Positions 1 through 13,114 are shown, counted from the stretch's first letter. The stretch: DNA of 64,000 nt from Macrothele yani (GCA_039090855.1 CM077023.1:86279127-86343126), one strand, 5' to 3'. Made by a program: numbers and translations. The notes: generated by a model from the sequence alone, not told the origin.

Positions 1-1145
1 CTAGGTACAGCGATGACGTGGAACACACGAAGCTGATGATGTGAATTTGGCACGGAGCCACATTGCATTATCAGATGAGCAGAAGACGGAGGTCGATAAA
101 CTTGCTGTTCGGGTGCTCCTACTTAATTATTTAAAAAAAAAAAGCCTAAACGCGGCAACAGCAGCAAGAGAAGGCGAGGAAATGCAGTGAATAGCAGCGC
201 TGCACGAAAATGGTTCCGACGTTACAGTACTGAGGACCCTAGTCTCGAATATAAGCAGAGATCAGGACGTGCAACAAGCATCAACACTGACACCCTGGTC
301 GAAGTAATGACAGCAAACCCCGGTACCAGTACATGACGATTGGCTGCTGAGGTGGAGGTCTTCCTAATCTACCATCGTTTGACACCTGCACTAGCATGGT
401 TTCTTCTCCAAGCGCAGTCGAATGGTTCCCTGAGGATTGACACCACAGAAAGCGGAAGAGCGTGCGGCTCTCTATCGCAAGTTGCTGTCAAATCCACAGG
501 ACGGTAGGTTTTGGAGTAGTATCGTCACAGGTGGTTAAAGTGGTCATCTACTACTGGAACTACTTACCTCTACTACTAGGAACCACTTACCTCTACTACT
601 AGGAACCACTTACCTCTACTACTAGGAACCACTAGTCCTACGTTAATTTACTGCTAGGAACCACTAGCTGAGGTCACGCTAGGAAACATAGACAGTGGCG
701 CGAAGAGAGTGGTTCGAGAAAAAAAAAGTGATTTTGTGCATTTGGTGGAATTGTGAGGGAAACACTGGGAACTCGTGGCAGATGAGCAGATTATGGAATG
801 GGACCTCTGCAACGGGTCCGGGATGCTTTGTGCCAAAGCTAACCAGAGCTTATCAATAGGAAGTAGGTCTTGCTGCTAGTAGTTAACGCCCCAAGTCACA
901 CCTCAGAAGCATTCCGCCAAAAACTACAAGAATTGGAAACGGTTCAGATCCTACTCCGTCCTCCATACAGTGCCGACCTTGCCCCATCCGAATACCACCT
1001 GTTTTGTTTCGAGGAGCATTTCTCTTCATTGGTGTATGTGGAATCTGGAATAAGAGAGTTTCTGTCCTCGAAACCTACTGAATGTTACCGCCGTTGAATC
1101 GTGGCTCTTTCGAAACGTTGCCAAAGGACTACAGAAAGTACTTTG
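1..1145 (+). pseudogene. Degenerate mariner transposase relic
   Basis: Pieces of a mariner-family transposase (IS630/Tc1/mariner superfamily, cut-and-paste) occur in order on the plus strand across several frames. Around 190-300 the text AARKWFRRYSTEDPSLEY followed by an RSGR-like stretch matches the N-terminal helix-turn-helix linker. Around 430-535 an ERAALYRKLLSNPQ / SSIVTG stretch matches the region before the first catalytic Asp. At 870-1097 the C-terminal catalytic part reads NAPSHTSEAFRQKLQELE, then PYSADLAPSEYHLF. The Asp expected just before NAPSH is Val, and the third catalytic Asp (SDYHLF in the family) is Glu, so the copy is dead. A short minisatellite interrupts it at 548-668. 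The left end may lie outside the window, and no terminal repeat was recognised. Confidence 0.8.
548..668. repeat. 23-bp minisatellite inside the mariner relic
   Basis: About four head-to-tail copies of a 23-bp unit containing ctactactaggaacc; the first copy is 22 bp and diverged. A further partial copy (gctaggaaccactag) lies at 652-668. The array sits inside the mariner relic and breaks its reading frame, so it expanded after that element inserted. Confidence 0.85.
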
Positions 1146-2948
1146 CAAAATGAAGTGAGCGTGCATGGCTTTCTTGCATCATTGAACTTTTTAGCTGCAA
1201 ACGGAGCAAACTTTTGATGCAGTCTGGTAAGAAGTCTGTGAGAACAGAAGCACTAAAAACGTAGCACTTAAGTTTTATGAAAAATATTTAAATAACGCTT
1301 ACAATTGTTTTCTTCTGGAAATAATAGCAAAAAAAAATTATTGTGAAACTTATGAACATTCACATAATATGTAAAGCATTATGAACGTAGCTACAATTTA
1401 ATCTGATGTTCTATAGATTTTTTGTTCGAAAGTTTTAGTAGATTTTCAATCTGGCAGTACACAAGATTACGTAAGTTTACGTGCTCTATACGACATTTAA
1501 GAAACGTTAACTTCACATATCTTGCAAAAAAGTCGTTTTTAATGTACACTGTCATCACACCTTTTTCTGTGCTTTCTTGTCGGATATTTAAAGTCAAAGT
1601 TCGAGTACCTTTGCGCAACTGGAAGGTCTTGCAAACTATGATTTTCTTACCTTAAAGTTTCTTACGTTCCGCTATAGCACTTTATTTTGTTACTGCCGCG
1701 AGGAAACTGAAATAGAATAAATTGTTAGAAAGTCTTGTCTTCATTTACGCATTTGTCTCCTCTATTACATAAGCACAGATGCCCAGTAAAAAATAAATAT
1801 GTAAAACCTTGAACGATTTGGAAACTTGTCTGTCTACCATTAGATGAAAATCTCTGCCCTTCCTCAAAACGGTAGGAAAAGCGATAAATTTATTGGAGAA
1901 TTGCTTGCATATTTAACATTTAATCGGAAACTTTCTGTTTCAGTTCCACACGTGTTGCTTGACCCGTTCGTATCACGTGATGTGATGTTTCATCACTATA
2001 GAAACCTACATGAATTTGGTAAATAGGTTGCCAAACAGTGCCATCAAACTTTAACAGACAATCTAATGCGCTTCTGCACATATTCTAACAGAACAAGCAG
2101 GAAGCGTGTAGTGGATAAATAAGGGTGTTTTTGTTTTTTCGGGAAATGATATTTATTCTCATTGTCACTAACTGGACGACGACCCCTCACAATAATAAAA
2201 CTCATAGGTACTGAATAACAAGAAGATGGGAAGAAAATATAAGAGCTGCATCTAAACCCATTGGCAATTAAATCTTAATCTCCAATTCACCTGGGAGGGA
2301 GAAATCTCAGTCGTTTAAAAATGTGGATAAGATATTTTCATAAGGAAACGCAAAACATCAGGAACTCTCTTTTTTTTAAAAGTGCACTGCACATGAATAA
2401 ACCATTAAATACATTTCGGATATGAAGAATATACACTGCTCGAAACTGAAATTTGAGCACCCAGAAAGGATGAACCAAATCAGCCGGAAATATCGAGAGA
2501 CATAAAACATGTAGTGGATAATATATTATTTCATTTTCTAGGCAGCACATGTGATAGGCAACAAAACAGGATCACGTGGCAGCGGTCAATATATTGTGGA
2601 ACCATCATATTGTGCAATGCAATCACACTGTTGGAACTCCACATATTAATACAGCCTTCTAACGGTATTCTCGGGTATAAGGTACCAAGCAATGTTTACC
2701 TATTTCCATCCTAGAGCGGCACATTAGAAGCTTATAAGCGTCGATAGGTAATGGGTCCTGAAATCTCGGTGGTCATTGACCTCTTTTAGGCACGCTCAGG
2801 AGATACCGGTGTGTGGACGAGAGTTATCGAGTGTGTTGTCCGTCTCCGAGATACTACTCTGAAGTGACAATTACACAATCAGTAAAACACCAGCCACGTA
2901 CTTAGGGCTTCCACTGTATACATAATTCATACAAGAGGGGACAGCTAC
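1146..2948. other. AT-rich interval without recognised genes
   Basis: No coding region, RNA gene or known TE domain was recognised. Short open frames on both strands have no recognisable motifs and low-complexity composition. There is no support for a host gene. Confidence 0.5.
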
Positions 2949-3183
2949 GGAGCTCCGGTGGCTCCTTAGCCGTCACCTGCGCAGTGGTGTAAGCGCTAGC
3001 TTCTGGCCATTTTTCCGAGATGGGTCTGGATTCGGATCCCGGTGAGGCATGGATGTTGTGTTTGTCGTAAAGCACATTCTCTCTACCTTCCCTGAAACAA
3101 GTTGCCCTAAATTAGGGATGGGTGACCGCATAGCCCATCGAGTACTCACTGTGGTTGTTAAACTCCAAAACGAACGAACGAAT
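2949..3183 (+). mobile_element. tRNA-derived SINE, family 1, diverged copy
   Basis: The head contains an A-box-like cgcagtggtgtaagcg and a B-box-like ggattcggatcccgg. The family body follows: ggcatggatgttgtgtttgt, then an attagggatgggtgac block, then a tail beginning at gcccatcgagt. The same order of blocks is seen at 57440-57667 (minus), 60252-60475 (plus), and partially near 22650, 30510 and 60505. The internal pol III promoter boxes imply a tRNA-derived head; the copy is diverged and likely inactive. Confidence 0.8.
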
Positions 3184-3445
3184 CACAGGCGACTGCTGTC
3201 GTAATTAACAGCACCCCATACGAGGAATCTGATTGGTGAGCAGTGTCCTGCTCGTGGTCAGCGGCTGGATCCTCCATGTTGCCACATCGTCATTGCATGC
3301 GAACTCGACGATCATCAGCACCAAGGCAGAATCGGGTCTCATTGCTGAACACGACTCGGTGTCATTCCTGTCGCTGCAACAATTACGGAGGTTTAGCACG
3401 TTATCGCAGTCAATTATCAGCAGGTTCGTGCAATATTGCAACTAA
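3184..3445 (-). pseudogene. Tc1-like transposase fragment around the first catalytic Asp
   Basis: Reading the minus strand gives RHRVVFSNETRFCLGADDR, which matches the Tc1 block normally reading VVFSDESRFCLG. The first catalytic Asp is Asn here. Only about 80 codons remain, with no terminal inverted repeats. It abuts the SINE at 2949-3183, so the truncation may be linked to that insertion or to a later deletion. Confidence 0.7.
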
Positions 3446-3689
3446 ATGATGAGTGCAAAGTTATTCAGAAACACTAAATCTTGGAATGAAAGAAATTTTC
3501 TTTTTATTTTTCTTTCATTAGCTTTAGTGCAGGTACAATAAATTTTCTACTTATTTTTCGTTCATTAGCTAGAGTGCAGGTTCACAGGATTCGAACTTAA
3601 TTTTCGGCTGAACAACTCCTCGTATTTCAGTTTTCCATGATTGTGGTGTTAAAAGTGGCATCCTTAATGATGTGCAACTGTGTGAGAAA

Positions 3690-4480
3690 TTTTACAGTGT
3701 GACTCAAAGAGATGGCCAAGGAATATGTGACTTTTCGTGACTGAAAATGAAAAAATATTCAACTTTTAGCTATTTTAACTTGATTCTGCAACTTTTTGTT
3801 GAAATTTGTCCTTTTTTTCTTGCCTCACTGCTGGTCGTCTTCTTCTAAACATTGGTAGTGAAGAAATTTTACAGTACAATTTTACTTTTCTAAGCAATGG
3901 TCAGTAAACATTTTACTGTAAATTTTCAGTGAATATGACTCTTCTAAGCAATGTTCAGGGGAAAATTCTACAGAGAAATTTTACTTTTCTAAGCAAAGGT
4001 CAGTGAAGAAATTTTATAGTGAAATTTTACTTTCTAAGCAATGGACATTGAAGAAATTTTACAGTGAAAAATTTTACTTTTGTAAGCAATGTTCAGTGAA
4101 GAAATTTTGCAGTGAAGTTTTAGTTTTCTACAGAGCAATGGTCAATGAAGAAATTTTACAGATAAATTTTACTTTTCTAAGCAATGGTCAGCGAAAAATT
4201 TTCCTTTTGTAAGCAATGTTTAGTGAGGAAATTTCACAGCAAAATTTTACTTTTCTAAGCAATAGTCAGTGAAGAAATTTTATAGTGAAATTTTACTTTT
4301 CTAAGCAATGGTCAGTGAAGAAATTTTACAGTGTGACTCAAAGGGTTGACCGAGGAATATTTTACTTTTCGTGACTGAAAATGAAAATATTCAACCTTTA
4401 ACTATTTTAAATTGATTTTATTACTTTTTGTTGAATTTTATCCATTAACCCTTGCCTGACTGCTGGTCGTCTTTTTCGAA
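3690..4480. repeat. 46-bp minisatellite flanked by a duplicated 150-bp segment
   Basis: Between about 3850 and 4330 a unit of about 46 bp (gtgaagaaattttacagtg, then aattttacttttctaagc) repeats roughly ten times with substitutions and some half-length units. The array is bracketed by two copies of a segment of about 150 bp (about 3695-3845 and 4325-4475) sharing gacttttcgtgactgaaaat-like text and ctgctggtcgtct. A short open frame across it (4003-4212) just translates the repeat and is not a gene. Confidence 0.85.
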
Positions 4481-6408
4481 GAATGGTCTACATAGCTGAA
4501 GATTTTCAGATGGACCAAATCTTCTTTGAACAAAACGAAAAAGAAAAAAAGATTAGATATAAATTTAAAAAATCGAACACAGTGTTTTCTTTGAACCGAG
4601 ATGTACAATTGTTCATTTATTTTTCCTTTACCACTTGGTTTCCCATTTTTGACTTTATACTCTTGTAAAATCAAATGTTTACGTCTCATTCAGTAATTGA
4701 AGTCGTCGCAAAGTTAGATATCCACCGCAAAGCAAACAGGATTGCATTGAAAAACTAACTTCTCCATCATCAGATAGCCATAGTAACGGTTAGGTCATTG
4801 TCAAGAAAAAGGCTCTCATGCATTATTCATCGAGTTGTGATTATAGCTTTCATTTTCTGCATACTAATTAATCATGACGACAGAGAAACCCGTCAGCGAA
4901 TCAACCACAGTCACGATGATGTACGGGAAAAAAGTCCAAATGAATTAAAGCAAAATAAAAAGGGAAATAATCTCTTTTCATCAGGAATTAAGTGACAAAG
5001 AGGGGAGAAATTTTTCGTGATATGCGTCCCCATTTTTAGCGATATCACATTCCACCCCGTAGACTTAATCCTTCGGGGAAAAAATGAATATAAGAAAAAA
5101 GCTAAGCAGTAATGCTGTTTTAGTCTTTTCGTTCTTTTTTTTTCTTTTTTTTTTTTCATTAATCATGTCACCGTGTTCTCATCTTCCGATAATGCATGGT
5201 ATCCTTTGAGTTTAGGGAAATATAGCTATAACAAACATTGGTGCTACCTAATGAGCAAACATTCTTAATATTCATTGATAAAATAAATATTTGTTTCCAT
5301 CTCCTTTTACTCTCTTTTGCATTTGAAAAGCTTGGAGTAAACATCAACTCATCAGAAGTCTTTCTTCATATAGAATTAATTCCAACTTGAGTTATCAAAT
5401 ATCCCTTTATCGTTGATAATTTAGTAATGCGTGGATCTACTTTTCCTATTGTGCATGCAGGGCGATTATTTTTTATTGTCATTTTCTGTCATTTATCGTT
5501 CAGACACACCATGAAAGGAGCTCTATTTAGTGACGCGGTCAACTCGATGAAGCAACTGGCAGTTACTTAGATCCTTCACATCATTAAAAATATTTTCCTG
5601 CTTACGGAGATCACGTTCTGTGCTAAATTTTGATTCTATCCTTACATTTGGGACGTATCGACTGCTTTGATTGTACTGAATGGTTGATGATGCTCTTTGG
5701 ATCCTAAACACGATTCGGGAAGAACTTCTTGCAAAAAAGGTGCTGCTCTGTTAAAATCAAATTTAGAAGTTGAAAACCTCAAATCTTTAAGACACTCTCG
5801 CATCCAATCTTCCATTCATCCTCTTCATAGCATAGTAAGCATGGCCGTAGACTTCTCCCAAAAGTTAAGAGAGGAGAGTTGATATGACTAAACGAAATAT
5901 TTCAAGAAAATTGTATACATAATTATTTTTCATTCAGGAAAAGTTTTTACATCATATACCTTTATATCTACAGTAATTTTTTGTTAAGTGAGACATCCAA
6001 AGCAAGCAAGGAGGGTTAGAAAAGGTACGCTCGGATCACGACCTGCACATTTACGTGATCCAGAAAATATCGTTCCCATGGTATTAAACTACACACATTG
6101 ATATAAAGACAGAAGTAACTTCAATACGATACATTTGGTATTAGAAAAATGCAGTACTCCATTACTCTGAATTTTGATTTAAATTCTAGAAATAATGAGC
6201 TTCTGAAATTGAAAAATTTAGGGAAGCATAGTTTGTCGCGTGAAAAATTAAAGCCAAAAGTTGAGGGTGATACGTCCCATCGTCCTCATACGATTCTACG
6301 CCCGTAGTCATGAGGATGTTCATTGGTCATTGATATAAGCTGGATCCCCTCATATTGATACAGAGGGCGGAAAGAGAATACTTTGAAAGGAAGCCATCTT
6401 TTTATATA
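4481..6408. other. AT-rich interval without recognised genes
   Basis: Contains homopolymer runs (for example T-rich at 5127-5157) and short open frames without recognisable domains. No TE terminus or RNA gene was identified. Confidence 0.5.
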
Positions 6409-7063
6409 CTGAGTGGCCAATTAATTAGGTTCACCTACATAATAACACTTCGGATAAACTTTGGCCTTCATAACAGCAGCAGGTCTGCTCGGAATCGATT
6501 CGACTAAGTTTCGGTAACATTCGGACAAAGCAATTTACTACGAAAAAAATAAATAGCACCTTTCATCTCACACAAACTGGATAGCAGTGGGTCGACATAC
6601 CTGATGTTTTGTTCCATAATACTTCATCCCACAAAGGACCCATGAAATTGAAGTGTGGAGATTGAAGCGGTCAATATAGCAGGAGAAATCTCCATCGTGT
6701 TCCTGAAACTACTCCGAAACAATATACGCATTGTGGCATGGGGATTTGTCCTGATGAAAGTGTCCATCGCCAATGGAGTAGAGAGTGACCATAGTTGAAT
6801 GGACTTGGGCAGCAACGGTGTGTTTAAATAAGCTTGAAAGTTCGGGCGTGGGTCCAATCGAATCAATAAGCCTGAACACACCATGGAAATATGGCACACA
6901 CCTCTTCTGCCTCCATCAACCTGGGGAGTGGTGGCCATGCAATATTTATAGATGCTCTCGTGGTGTTGTCTTCAAATTCTTACACTACTATCGAAAACGC
7001 TGTTTGTCTAATCATTACGTAGTTGAAAACCCTGTTTGTCAGATCACATGACCGTTTCCAAGA
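6409..7063 (-). pseudogene. Tc1-like transposase C-terminal relic
   Basis: On the minus strand, split over frames, FHQDKSPCHNAYIVSE matches the second catalytic Asp block (QQDNxPCHxAxIVSEW). An LQSPHFN...LWDEV-like stretch matches the third catalytic region, and VESIPSRPAAVMKAK matches the Tc1 C-terminus. The left end reads ta then ctgagtggccaattaattag, a plausible terminal inverted repeat next to a TA target. The N-terminal half is missing; the relic stops where the Tc1 element at 7066 begins. Several stops and frameshifts make it non-functional. Confidence 0.7.
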
Positions 7064-7065
7064 TA

Positions 7066-8462
7066 CACTCACGGACAATGAAATTTGCGCACCAAGAAGG
7101 AAGCATCGGATTGAACTGAAATTTTATGGACGTAATGATACAGATGAATGATATACATGATGGCAAAAACAGAGCTGCAGGACAATTACAAATGGATCTG
7201 TGGCACGTAGTCCGGTCATCTTCAATAGCGCGTCGCACCGCCTAGTGGGACGATACATGCTGCAATACGGTCCCATATGGAGGCGAACAGACGCCTGATG
7301 TTGTCCTGCGACAGACTGGCCCACACGTGTTGGACGGTGTGCTCCAAATCCTGGATAGTGCGGTACGGCGGCAGCTGGCGTTTCAACCGTCTCACACATG
7401 CTCGATAGGGGACATGTCCGGGAAGCGGGCAGGCCGTGGAAGTGTCTGGACATAACATAGGCAGTCTTGGGCAACCCGAGCCCTGTGCGGGAGGGCATTA
7501 TCCTGCTGGTATAGCGCACCTGGAATCCAGGCCAGGAATGGGAGCATATGGGGCCGTGGGATTTCATCCACATATCGCTTGCCCTTCAATGATCCACGTA
7601 CCAGTACTAGAGCTGATCGGCTATCACAGGCAAAGGCTCCCCAGACCACAATGCATGCAGTGGGGGAGGTGTGTCCCTCGATAGTGAGGTTGGTATTGTG
7701 CCGTTGACCCGGGGATCTCCACACCCGGACACGATGATCATCTCTCCCCTAAACGAAGCGACACTCATCGCTAAGCACCACATTTCGCCAGTCTGTGGCG
7801 TTCCACGTCGTTCTGGCCTGGCACCACTGCACACGGAGCCGGCGATGTTCCGGTGTTAATGGCAGCACATGTAAGGGGCGCTGGTATCGCAGATTCGCTT
7901 TCGCGAGGCGTCGGGTAATGGTTCTTGGGCACACAGGATCCGCTACATCTGCTTGTATAGTGGACCGGGTCTCCGTGGGATTCTTTCGTCCGTCATTTCT
8001 CTCTACTGGTGGTCATCCTTGTCCGTCCGGAGCCGTTTCGCCGTGTGGCAGTGCCGTCACGTGTCCACTGCTTCTAACACAGTCGGACGGTATGGTCAGA
8101 ACGATCCACGTGGCCGGCTATACGGCGCGCCGACCACCCTGCGGTTTTCAGCACGATGATCAGACATCTCTCAAAGTCCGTAAGTTGCGTAAATTGACGT
8201 CTCTGGCGTCTACTCGGCATTCTTGTCACTCTGCACTCTTGCTTGCGTCGGCTGGTGTTTTTCGCTTTCATGGGGCATTGACTAAACGCCGGTTCATAAG
8301 GCTGCCGGTTCGTGCTCGCAGCACTATCACAGGGTGTGCGGTCATGCGCCCTCGCACCAAACGCGGATCATTTGCATGCCAGCACGCACTCTAGCTATTT
8401 GCAAAGATTCGCGGTTGTAGCATGATTTCTTCTAGGTGCGTAAATTTCATTGTCCGTGAGTG
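7066..8462 (-). mobile_element. Complete Tc1-like transposon (1397 bp)
   Basis: Terminal inverted repeats of about 28 bp match with one mismatch: the left end begins cactcacggacaatgaaatt at 7066 and its reverse complement ends at 8462. A TA dinucleotide lies on each side (7064-7065, 8463-8464), the hallmark target duplication of the Tc1/mariner superfamily. The interior encodes a decayed transposase on the minus strand. Confidence 0.95.
7222..8271 (-). pseudogene. Tc1-like transposase, frameshifted
   Basis: Order on the minus strand: N-terminal helix-turn-helix region (RQFTQLTDFERCLIIVLK at 8074-8271), an HTH2/linker region with LPLTPEHRRLRVQWCQ (7749-7934), first catalytic block VVLSDECRFV, second block YQQDNALPH, third block DMSPIEHV, and C-terminus ending IVPLGGATRY at 7222. 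At least three frame changes separate these parts, so no full protein is made. I count 32 residues between the second Asp and the Glu, against 34 in Tc1 itself, as in the element at 13972-15390. Confidence 0.9.
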
Positions 8463-8464
8463 TA

Positions 8465-10544
8465 TTTAGTATCCTCCCCGTGCGTTAGGATGACATTTAA
8501 CACTGTCCAGATTCAGATCCTCTTTCATTTGACTCATGGTAGCAGACTGACATGTACAAATCTAGCAATCATCCCTTTCCTCGGGCGTCAACAATCAGTT
8601 TGGGACCACAGATCATGCACTCGTTATTGACATTTTGGTGCGCCAACCACTCTGTGTATACTATTACCACTGTTCCTCTTCCACATAGCAGCTTTGTGGA
8701 TAGGAGCACTAGTCCTCGAAGGACCCACTATCATACCGCGCTTAAAGTCCATTATATCACGTCATTTTCCTATTTCCTATTAGACCTTCAGTAACGTACT
8801 CTGAAATATCATTGTTAGTGTTCTCATTCACTTGATTATACAGTTACAGTGGATCTGGTAACAGCGAATATGTATCAGTCTATTTGCCTAAAATGGTTGA
8901 CTAGTCCCAAAAAATCTATCACTCAGTGTATAAATTGACGCCAAACCCTGTTAAAGTGTTAATACTGCAATGAAAGCGCGTTTTGAGCATCTGGCCTTTT
9001 ATGTAAAAGAATATTCTAAAATACATGCTAGCTTAATTGCCTCAGTGGTCCCTAATTTACTGCGTAAGAGAATGTCTATCACGAGTTGAATTCTTAGTTC
9101 TCCCAGTTTTGAAATAGCTAAAGATGTACTCACAGATCAGCTGTTGCGTTGAACTAAATTTTTTGGACTTATTAACCAACTGTAATTCTCAGCAAAAAAT
9201 AAAAATAAAAATAATAATAATAAATGGTTCGGGAGAGGAGCAATATCGTCAGGTAGCGTAATCGCCCATACAAACTCAAGTCGTGGAAATCTATACATAA
9301 TAGCAATTAGTGTAGTCGCCGGAAGACGCTGATAAGTGTCCTCTTGGCTTCTTTGTTCGGCTTATACAGAGCCGGAAAACAGGCAAGAAGAGTATTTGCA
9401 ATATCCCGTAATTCATCTCAAATGGTTGACATTCCGACAAAGATTTCTGATGGGAAGATATCCATAAACCATATATTTTTCACCTGTTTCTCAGTAATAG
9501 GCTTATGGATCTAATATGCCTTGAATTCATCTGATCATTCCCTTATCAAGGCTTCTACGAATTACATGGTGCTTAAATCACATTCTGATGGCCACATAGA
9601 TATCGGTTATGGCATTAGAAACCTTCACAAGGAAATAACCTCAAAAACTTCACCCAAGTTTTCAATGGACATGAAAAGTTTTCTGATACATCCGTTCTCA
9701 AAAAGTTACAGACATATTACTTTATGGAATGAAAGTTTGCATTCCAATTAAAGCTGAGAACACTTTGTTCAGTAAAGGCAGTTTCCAGGATCTTACGTTC
9801 GAAACAAAGCATTGCGCAATTCGATATTTGCTCCATCGTAGAAACAAAAATTAGTGTTTATTAAACCCAGCAATAAATATAAGAACTGATTAATCGAACT
9901 AAGGCAGACTCTCACAGAAGAAGCCATGCAAAGGTTATTGCTGTAAAAAAGATAAGTGTTCATTTCCGTGTCCTGCCAAGGCTATCGGATCTTTAATCTT
10001 CTCATCCATGTAGATTGCTCTGCTATTAGTCATTCTTGGGATAAAGCCGATCTCCTGGCTTACTTTCTTGCTGAGAACTGTATTCTGTTAACCCTAAACA
10101 CGTGGCTCTAGCTAAGCCTGTATCATAAAATCATAAGTTATGCAATTTACTGTAGGACTCAGACTAGTAAGACAGCTGGTTTGAGTGGCCTACCAACTAT
10201 CCGTTTTTTATCAGTTTTCTCTGTTGTTTTCCACACGTTATTTTTCAGCTGGTTGGAAACTTGTTTATGTTCAGCTTAATCCCTATAAAGGTGGATCATC
10301 CTATAAATGAGGTTTGACATAATTTTTTCAGTAGTAAGGGAAAGACGATTTGTAAGCATATTCGGTTTCATCTGGAGTCTTACAAGGTTATTTATACCTA
10401 TTGGCATGTGCTATATTTAGATCTATCAGCTAGAAGTATTTTAGTCTATTTAACTAAAATACGGACATGGAACAGTTGGGCAAATCTCAAGACGCAGAAA
10501 TCTATATTTCCAAATTTTGACGAATTTAAAGTGATTTCACTAGG
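8465..10544. other. Interval without recognised genes
   Basis: No TE domain, RNA gene or exon-like structure recognised. A short A-rich microsatellite (aaaataaaaataataataat-like) lies near 9195-9222. Short open frames such as 9521-9751 have no recognisable motif. Confidence 0.45.
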
Positions 10545-11497
10545 TGTGTTCCACAAGTGTCTGTTTTGAGCCATTCCCTTCCATGTTACTCTGATGCTGT
10601 TCATCAACCTATCTCTCACGTGATTTTCTGGATCTCTTCCTGTCCCTTGGTATAAAGCTTAGTATTTCAATTGTTCAACAGTGGTCAATTCTTCTTGCAA
10701 TATTTCTAGCCCATTGCTATTTAAGGACCCTTAGGTCCTTACTTTGATCATGATGTCGTCAACTATTGTCATTTTCCTGATCCAAGAGTTTCTCTTCCTA
10801 TTTTTTCTAGTTACACCAAACATGCACCACTTGAGGATGCTTCTTTCAGTAGTTTGCAGCCTCTGGATGTCATTTTTAGTTATGGTCAATGTATCTCCTC
10901 CATATGTAAGAACTGGAAGGATTCATTGATTAAACACATTTCTTTTAACACATTACGGCACATTGCTCTTAAGAATTGTACTGTTTCTTTCAAAAACTCT
11001 CCAATCAAGTTTTATACGCCGATTAATTTCTTCCTCAATGTGACCCTTGCTTGATATCTGCTGTCGAAGGTAAATGTAGGTATCAGTTATCTCCAGCTTT
11101 TCCCCATCAATCGATAAATCTTCGTTTCTTGTAAAAGCATCAGTTTTCTCTTCTGAAAGTTCATTTTTAATCCAACTTCTTTACTCTTGTCAGCAAGTTC
11201 CTGGATCATACTCTGCAGCTCTGAAGGGGTAGTTGCGTAAATGACTACGTCATCAGCAAAATGAAAGTGAGTTAGACAATCTCCATTGATCTTTATCCCC
11301 ATGTCTTCCCCGACGGATGATTCAAAGACATTCTACAACGCGGCATTGAAGATTTGTGAGGTATGGTGTCACCTTGTCTCACTGTCTTTCCCATTTTTGT
11401 ACGTGCTGCATCCTCAAAGAGCCGAATCTTTGCACTTGTACTTTCGTAGATGCTGTTAATAATGTTAATGTACGCATCCTCAATTCCGCAGATATAG
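10545..11497 (-). pseudogene. RTE/BovB-type LINE fragment (reverse transcriptase to C-terminus)
   Basis: The minus strand is collinear with the intact LINE at 47950-50904, from its reverse transcriptase motif B region to near its C-terminus. The clearest open piece (11087-11302) reads GIKINGDCLTHFHFADDVVI, containing the FADD catalytic box. It is truncated at both ends and carries frameshifts. It is the most diverged of the three RTE copies in the window. Confidence 0.88.
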
Positions 11498-12963
11498 TAA
11501 TGTTGACGCTATCATGGAATTAGAACACTTTGCATTGAAGCTGTACGTAGGGAGATTTCTAAGTTATATCAGTGCATTGATGTGATTTGCAGTATATGTA
11601 CAAGCGACACGTAAAAAGGAATCTGTTCTTGTTAACGAAAACATGTGGATGTACTGTATCTTTTGAATAGATGCAATCTTATAAATTCATGTGCACCACT
11701 CTCAATTTTAATGCAAATAGCATTCAGATTTGAACCAAATAATTTTAAATTTTATTTGTTTTCATGAAGTTGTTAAAAAAATTCTAGAGGGATTAACATT
11801 GAGCATGTGCGCATAATATGAGACGTTTTAACACTATGTTGATCCAGACATGATGTTACCTGATTCTTTAGTTTTTCCTGCAAACAGCCATGCGTGGATA
11901 GAGATTAGGGCCAGTGCCTGAAAGAAGAGAGGAAAATAAATTAGGGATTGAGAAGAGGGATATTCTTTGTACGTACTCCAAAGAATAACAAAAACAATGA
12001 GATAGTTTCATTCAGTACAGCTTCAAACGAGATTACGAACCGAATGTACGATTACTTAAATTTCTATATACACATGGTGAATAACGAAGTATAGCAGCTA
12101 ACAGATCTTGTGTAAATTATGTAAATCGGGTTTCGTGTGTTTTTCATGAGAGTTACCTTTGTAGAGAAAAGGAAAGAGTAAAATTTTTGCCATTTCGAGT
12201 ACTAATGATTTCAGCGTTCATCTCAAGGTGCGTATTCACGCTATTACATTATCTGTTCTCTTGGTAACATGGTGATTTGGCAATTCATTAAGTGATTAAG
12301 TTTTACGTATTATCCTAAAGCGCGATAAACCTTCATCTACTGGGCTCCCATTTAATTGATTTAGTACAATTCCATTTATTAACGACTTAGGCGTATGTTA
12401 TCCTGCTGGGCAGGAGAGACTCAACGCTAGATAGTCAGAAGAAAAGATATTTTCGTGCTGTAAAAGAGCAAAGCAAATGAGCCAATCAGTATCACACAGA
12501 CGTTAGCAGAGCGAACGAAACATTTATTATACATGGGCGCCATTCTTTCTTCCAGGGGGACGGATTTCTGTATTTAAAAAAAATAATTCATGATTGTCAG
12601 GTTATTTCAAAACAGAACTGTAAATTAAGGTCTAATAACTTGTAGATATTAAACAGAAGTGAAGAACAAAGGCACAACTCGCGTATCTCACGTATAATTG
12701 TCACTCCCATATTTATAATTCACACTCTCACGAGAAAACAGGAGTAGCAGGTCGATGGAAATATTTCTTGAGGTCAGCCTGAAGGGAATTCTGGAACATA
12801 TACTCTATTCAACTTTCTTTTTGAGTTTCTGTTTTCTTATGTAAATTTAGTTACTTTTTGTCATATAATGACTATAAGCAGTTCCCCATCACTTCTCGTT
12901 AAACATTTTCTCACTGAACGGTACAGTACTTCCCCGAACAGCTTGTACACTTTGGCAAAGCTC
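11498..12963. other. Interval without recognised genes
   Basis: AT-rich, with no TE domain or RNA gene recognised and no long open frame. Confidence 0.45.
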
Positions 12964-12985
12964 AGAGAGAGAGAGAGAGAGAGAC
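12964..12985. repeat. (GA)n microsatellite
   Basis: A run of about eleven GA dinucleotides ending in gacagag. Confidence 0.9.
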
Positions 12986-13035
12986 AGAGTGAAATACTGT
13001 ATAATCCCATTTATACGTATCTCACTTAAGGCGGG

Positions 13036-13079
13036 TTTTCTTAGCGACGGGTTTTATACGCAGCGGAGAACGGAAAACG
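13036..13079 (+). repeat. Left arm of a 44-bp inverted repeat 7.3 kb apart
   Basis: The block containing tagcgacgggttttatacgc matches the reverse complement of 20393-20436 at 43 of 44 positions. Between the arms lie the Harbinger, Penelope, hAT and Tc1 remains, so these could be the ends of the oldest element in the nest. That reading is an inference. Confidence 0.8.
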
Positions 13080-13114
13080 TCGAGCGCATTATTCTCCCCA
13101 CTTGTACAATGGAA

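Noticed and set aside
4003..4212. Small protein with repeated KKFYSE-type motifs
   Set aside because: It is a translation of the 46-bp minisatellite.
7795..8394. A 199-codon plus-strand open frame
   Set aside because: It is antisense to the Tc1 transposase at 7222-8271 and has no motif of its own.
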